From: Porticoccaceae bacterium
GTDB taxonomy: Bacteria; Pseudomonadota; Gammaproteobacteria; Pseudomonadales; Porticoccaceae
Reading direction: 5' to 3'
DNA length: 17,348 nucleotides
Assembly: GCA_023228865.1 (NCBI GenBank)
Contig: JALOAH010000077.1
Coordinates: forward strand, 1 to 17,348
The position numbers and the translations under genes are program-made. The notes under the pieces were generated by a model. The model searched no databases, was not told the origin of the DNA, and was given only the letters and a program-made list of their open reading frames with translations. Within the stretch, counting starts at the first letter, position 1, and each line of letters begins with the position of its first letter. Shown piece by piece: positions 14,393-17,348 of the stretch.

Positions 14393-14406
14393 CAATTCAA
14401 AGAGTG

Positions 14407-15375
14407 TTAACCCAGCAGACCAAAGGTGATCCAGTTAAGGAAAGATCTTTTCTCTTTTTGCGGTGCTTCCCCGGCGCTGCCCGGATTATATTTTTCCCGC
14501 GTGTCGTAATAGGGGGGCTTTCTGCTGTCGTAGAGCCCCAGTGACAGCCGTCTCAGCCAGCTTTTGCTTTCGTCCGGGGCAATGCCCTGGAATCTGAAAT
14601 TGCCATTTTCATCCAGCGCCGGATAGTCTGGAAAATTGTTGGTCAACACTCTGATGGCGTTGTCCGCCAGTTCTTCCTTGCCAATAAGATGATAGGCCTC
14701 GGCCATAATCGCGAGGCCGTCGGCAACGGCCGGAGTCTGTTGGAAATTTTCGACCACATAGCGACCCCGGTTGGCGGCGGCCACATAGGCGCCCCGTTCG
14801 AAATAGTAGTTGGCGGCGTGAATCTCGTAGCGGGCAAGAAGATTTTTAAGAAAAATCATGCGCTTGCGTGCATCTGCCGAATAGGCGCTGTTAGGGTAGA
14901 GTGTCAGCAGCTCGCTAAAGGAGGCAAAGGCATCCCTGGCGGCACCTGGGTCGCGGCTGGTGAAATCGGTGGGGGTGAGGCTGCTGAGAAAGCTCCGGCT
15001 CTGGCTCAGGGATGAAAGTCCTTTGATGTAATAGGCATAGTCCACATTGGGGTGGCGGGGGTGAAGGCGAATAAACCGATCCGCCGCAGCAATGGCGGCT
15101 TCGTAGTCTGCAGAGCGGTGGTATGCGTAAATCAGCTCAAGCTGCGCCTGTTCCGCATAGGTGCCAAAGGGAAACTGGGCTTCCAGTGCCTGAAGGTTGG
15201 CGATGGCGTCTTCCCAGCGGTGGCTGTTCAGATTGCGCTGAATGACGTCGTAAAAATCCTTCTCGGTATAGCCCTCTGTTTCCGAGGCTTTGTCGTCGTC
15301 ATCGCCGATGAAGGGCATCCACGAACATCCCGAAAGCGCCATGGTGGCCAACAGGAGCAGAGTGATTAGTCGCAT
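14407..15375 (-). CDS. bamD: Outer membrane assembly lipoprotein BamD
   Basis: The 322-residue lipoprotein is an essential part of the BAM complex that folds beta-barrel proteins into the outer membrane. It has a signal peptide MRLITLLLLATMALSGC with lipobox LSGC and acylated Cys17; Ser18 at +2 predicts outer-membrane sorting. The TPR array follows, with FYDVIQRNLNSHRWEDAIANLQALEAQFPFGTYAEQAQLELIYAYHRSADYEAAIAAADRFIRLHPRHPNVDYAYYIKGL as the diagnostic start (about 41-121) and later GAARDAFASFSELLTLYPNS and ANYYFERGAYVAAANRGRYVV. It is longer than E. coli BamD (about 245), with a C-terminal extension from about 265 rich in charged residues, as in pseudomonads. An acidic DDDDK run follows the lipobox. 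It is divergent from rluD, the usual gammaproteobacterial arrangement. Confidence 0.95.
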   Translation of the reverse strand: MRLITLLLLATMALSGCSWMPFIGDDDDKASETEGYTEKDFYDVIQRNLNSHRWEDAIANLQALEAQFPFGTYAEQAQLELIYAYHRSADYEAAIAAADRFIRLHPRHPNVDYAYYIKGLSSLSQSRSFLSSLTPTDFTSRDPGAARDAFASFSELLTLYPNSAYSADARKRMIFLKNLLARYEIHAANYYFERGAYVAAANRGRYVVENFQQTPAVADGLAIMAEAYHLIGKEELADNAIRVLTNNFPDYPALDENGNFRFQGIAPDESKSWLRRLSLGLYDSRKPPYYDTREKYNPGSAGEAPQKEKRSFLNWITFGLLG

Positions 15376-15473
15376 ATAAGTTAAAATTCTCTGTTGTTTT
15401 CGTTATGCCAGTTACAATGGCCGTTAGAAGCGTTATTTAACCACAGCTGTTGCAAGAGCAAAACACGAAAACC

Positions 15474-16424
15474 ATGCCAGATAACCAGATCAACCTGGAA
15501 ACGACCATTCCGCCAACATTTGCCGGACAGCGCCTGGATCAGGCCGCCGCCAGTTTATTCTGCGAATTTTCCCGCTCACAGCTGCAATTGTGGATCAAAG
15601 GGGGGGAACTTACTCTTAACGGACAACTATGTAAACCCAGGGACAGGGTTCAGGGCGGCGAACGCCTTGCGCTAACCGCCTGCCTGTCGCCCCAGGGGGA
15701 TTGGCAGTCAGAAGATATTCCCCTGGAAATCGTTTACGAAGACAGGGATATTGTCGTGATTGACAAGCCTGCGGGTCTGGTGGTGCATCCCGGCGCCGGC
15801 AATCCGGATGGAACCCTGTTGAATGCCCTTTTGCACCGTTACCCCGGACAGGAAAATATTCCCCGGGCGGGTATTGTTCACCGCCTCGACAAGGAAACAT
15901 CCGGACTGATGGTGGTGGCGAGAACACTTCAGGCACAGGCCTCGCTAGTGGGACAGCTTCAGGCGCGCACCGTCAGCAGGATCTACGAGGCTGTTGTCCA
16001 GGGTGTTCCGGTCGGCGGGGGCACCATCGATAAGCCCCTGGGCAGGCATCCGCGAGTGCGCACCCGCATGGCGGTTGTCGCCCACGGTGGCAAGCCTGCG
16101 GTCACCCATTTCCGCATTGTCCACCGGTTTTCCCACCACGCCCATATCCGCATCGAGCTGGAAACCGGACGCACCCACCAGATACGGGTTCATATGGCGG
16201 ATCTGGGCTTTCCCCTGGTCGGTGATCCGGTTTATGGTGGGCGGCTGAAATTGCCTTCGGGAAGTAGCGCCGAGCTGCGTGAAACCCTGCGCCAATTCCG
16301 CCGCCAGGCGCTCCACGCGGTCTCCCTCAGTCTCAAGCATCCGCTTACGGGAGATACCATGACCTGGTCGTCTCCGCTGCCGAATGATTTTTGTGAATTG
16401 TTGGCCGCCCTGGAGAGCGGATAG
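15474..16424 (+). CDS. rluD: 23S rRNA pseudouridine(1911/1915/1917) synthase RluD
   Basis: The 316-residue enzyme makes three pseudouridines in helix 69 of 23S rRNA. An N-terminal S4 domain (FAGQRLDQAAASLFCEFSRSQLQLWIKGGELTLNGQ, about 17-51) precedes the RluA-family catalytic domain, with HPGAGNPDGTLLNALLH, AGIVHRLDKETSGLMVVA (catalytic Asp139), GKPAVTHFR and LETGRTHQIRVHMA, DPVYGG. These match E. coli RluD over the whole length, though the last 15 or so residues of the latter are absent. ATG 15474 is preferred to an in-frame TTG at 15450; neither has a strong ribosome site. TACAAT at 15413-15418 is a possible -10. The stop codon directly abuts the pgeF ATG. Confidence 0.94.
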   Translation: MPDNQINLETTIPPTFAGQRLDQAAASLFCEFSRSQLQLWIKGGELTLNGQLCKPRDRVQGGERLALTACLSPQGDWQSEDIPLEIVYEDRDIVVIDKPAGLVVHPGAGNPDGTLLNALLHRYPGQENIPRAGIVHRLDKETSGLMVVARTLQAQASLVGQLQARTVSRIYEAVVQGVPVGGGTIDKPLGRHPRVRTRMAVVAHGGKPAVTHFRIVHRFSHHAHIRIELETGRTHQIRVHMADLGFPLVGDPVYGGRLKLPSGSSAELRETLRQFRRQALHAVSLSLKHPLTGDTMTWSSPLPNDFCELLAALESG

Positions 16425-17192
16425 ATGACATCAATTATTTTTCCGCAATGGCCGGCGCCAGCCCAGGTGAGGGCGGCCATTACCACGCGAGTCGGTGGCT
16501 ACAGTGTTGGTTGTTGGCAGAGTTTTAATCTCGCCACCCATGTGGGTGACGACGCCGGGCACGTTCAAGCAAATCGCCGCAAGCTGGAAACCTTGCTCAA
16601 GCTTAAAATCTCGCCCCTATGGCTCAACCAGGTTCACGGCAATTCGGTGGTGTGCGCCGCTAACCCCCACGGCTTATCTGTTCCCACTGCGGATGGTAGC
16701 TATAGTTGTCAGCAGGGAATCCCCTGCGTGGTGCTGACGGCGGACTGCCTGCCGGTTCTGCTGTGCGACAAGGCGGGGACGGTGGTTGCTGCGGCTCACG
16801 CTGGCTGGCGTGGTTTAGCCAATGGCATTCTCGGCAACACGGTTGCCAGTATGGAGGTGCCCGCGGCGGAGCTGATGGCCTATCTCGGCCCGGCGATTAG
16901 CCAGGATGCCTTTGAAGTGGGCGCGGAGGTTCGGCAAGCCTTCCTCGATCGGGCTAGGGACGGCGGTCACCGGCAAAACATTGGCGGTTGTTTCCGTGAA
17001 GCTGGGGTTGTCGGCAAATTTTTTGCCGACCTCTATGGCCTTGCCCGTGCCGAGTTAAATGCGCTTGGCGTTTCCGCTGTGTATGGCGGCGATCGCTGCA
17101 GCTATGGAGAATCTGCGGTTTTTTATTCCTTTCGTCGCGACGGTGTTACCGGCAGAATGGCGTCCCTGATCTGGCTCGATAGTAATCGTTAG
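16425..17192 (+). CDS. pgeF: Peptidoglycan editing factor PgeF (YfiH, multicopper-laccase-like fold)
   Basis: The 255-residue protein belongs to the YfiH family, once called polyphenol oxidase or laccase domain protein. Visible motifs are FNLATHVGDD, WLNQVHGNSVV (His71), TADCLPVLL (Cys108), AAHAGWRG (His125), and DRCSYGE...FYSFRRDG; His-Cys-His form the active site. PgeF removes L-Ser-containing UDP-MurNAc by amidase action so that peptidoglycan keeps L-Ala at position 1; some members are also reported to act on purine nucleosides. The ATG follows the rluD stop with no gap and GGAG at 16412-16415 lies inside rluD, so the two are translationally coupled. In many relatives clpB comes next, but no such start is seen in the remaining 156 nt. 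Confidence 0.94.
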   Translation: MTSIIFPQWPAPAQVRAAITTRVGGYSVGCWQSFNLATHVGDDAGHVQANRRKLETLLKLKISPLWLNQVHGNSVVCAANPHGLSVPTADGSYSCQQGIPCVVLTADCLPVLLCDKAGTVVAAAHAGWRGLANGILGNTVASMEVPAAELMAYLGPAISQDAFEVGAEVRQAFLDRARDGGHRQNIGGCFREAGVVGKFFADLYGLARAELNALGVSAVYGGDRCSYGESAVFYSFRRDGVTGRMASLIWLDSNR

Positions 17193-17194
17193 CA

Positions 17195-17268
17195 CAGGTA
17201 ACCAAAGGCGTCCCCCTGCCAATGGAGCCCCATCTTTTATCGCTTCACGATGGTCATTGGCAGGTAAC
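17195..17268. repeat. Long inverted repeat and flanking direct repeat downstream of pgeF
   Basis: CTGCCAATG (17216-17224) and CATTGGCAG (17255-17263) are a perfect 9-bp inverted repeat. Inside it, CCATC (17230-17234) and GATGG (17249-17253) add 5 bp around a 14-nt loop. CAGGTAAC occurs on both sides (17195-17202 and 17261-17268). There is no T-run, so it is not a standard terminator. Confidence 0.6.
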
Positions 17269-17348
17269 TGAAGCCACCGCTTGGGTAAACCGCCCGTATT
17301 GGCTCTAGATTGGGCGCGAGTTCAAGGCTATCAAGGTGACAGAAAAAT

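Noticed and set aside
17228..17236. CCCCATCTT as a sigma-32 heat-shock -10 box
   Set aside because: There is no CTTGAA-type -35 at suitable spacing upstream, and the motif is part of the hairpin arm.
17222..17308. 28-codon open frame MEPHLLSLHDGHWQVTE... after pgeF
   Set aside because: Its residues look protein-like, but it is very short, lies over the inverted repeat and has no ribosome site; kept only as a curiosity.
1..17348. Defence island, prophage, toxin-antitoxin pair or CRISPR array
   Set aside because: No recombinase, restriction, repeat-spacer or toxin-like gene is visible; the gene content is conserved housekeeping.

Overview
The window is an ordinary chromosomal stretch of a gammaproteobacterium. 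The gene set supports this: ribosome modulation factor, a fused RlmKL, E. coli-type YgiQ, Ni-type GloA with E. coli residue numbering, and the bamD / rluD-pgeF arrangement. A DUF3501 gene beside a GlpC-like Fe-S protein, DUF2288 and a YqfO-like protein next to CnoX suggest a Pseudomonas/Cellvibrio-like or marine relative rather than an enteric; that placement is inference. I see no phage, transposase, CRISPR array, tRNA or rRNA. Coding density is high throughout.

Layout. 1-843: the 3' end of a GlpC-like Fe-S protein gene, then a DUF3501 gene in the same operon. 844-969: a convergent junction holding a pair of short palindromes (REP-like, resembling Neisseria dRS3 in form). 970-4385, minus strand: hemH (ferrochelatase) followed by ygiQ (radical SAM). 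4584-5159, plus: a nitrobindin-like heme-binding beta-barrel protein, divergent from hemH. 5177-6425, minus: a small unrecognised basic protein and the PHP phosphoesterase RNase AM. 6495-7647, plus: a tightly coupled sprT / GIY-YIG / DUF2288 operon. 7708-7914, minus: rmf with its own terminator. 8130-11609, plus: rlmKL, cnoX and a YqfO/NIF3-like gene. 11876-12085, plus: a cold-shock protein gene behind a leader of about 185 nt. 12222-12827, minus: a rhomboid protease. 13214-14290, plus: a Yip1-family membrane protein and gloA. 14407-15375, minus: bamD. 15474-17192, plus: rluD and pgeF.

How the genes fit together. Most are housekeeping or stress-maintenance functions: heme synthesis and heme binding (hemH, nitrobindin-like), translation (rlmKL, rluD, rmf, csp), protein quality control (cnoX, rhomboid, sprT), envelope biogenesis (bamD, pgeF) and detoxification (gloA). 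The regulatory DNA is unusually legible. There is a near-consensus promoter and repeat-bearing leader for the cold-shock gene, clear terminators at 7668-7688, 12155-12187, 13834-13862 and 14289-14319, and -10 boxes that help choose translation starts for ygiQ and sprT and the nitrobindin-like gene.

I found no convincing new multi-gene system. The items most worth checking are the three 15-nt repeats in the cold-shock leader, the uncharacterised GGKV-box protein at 5177-5500, the coupled sprT operon, the possible leaderless sprT start, and the CAPC active site of CnoX.
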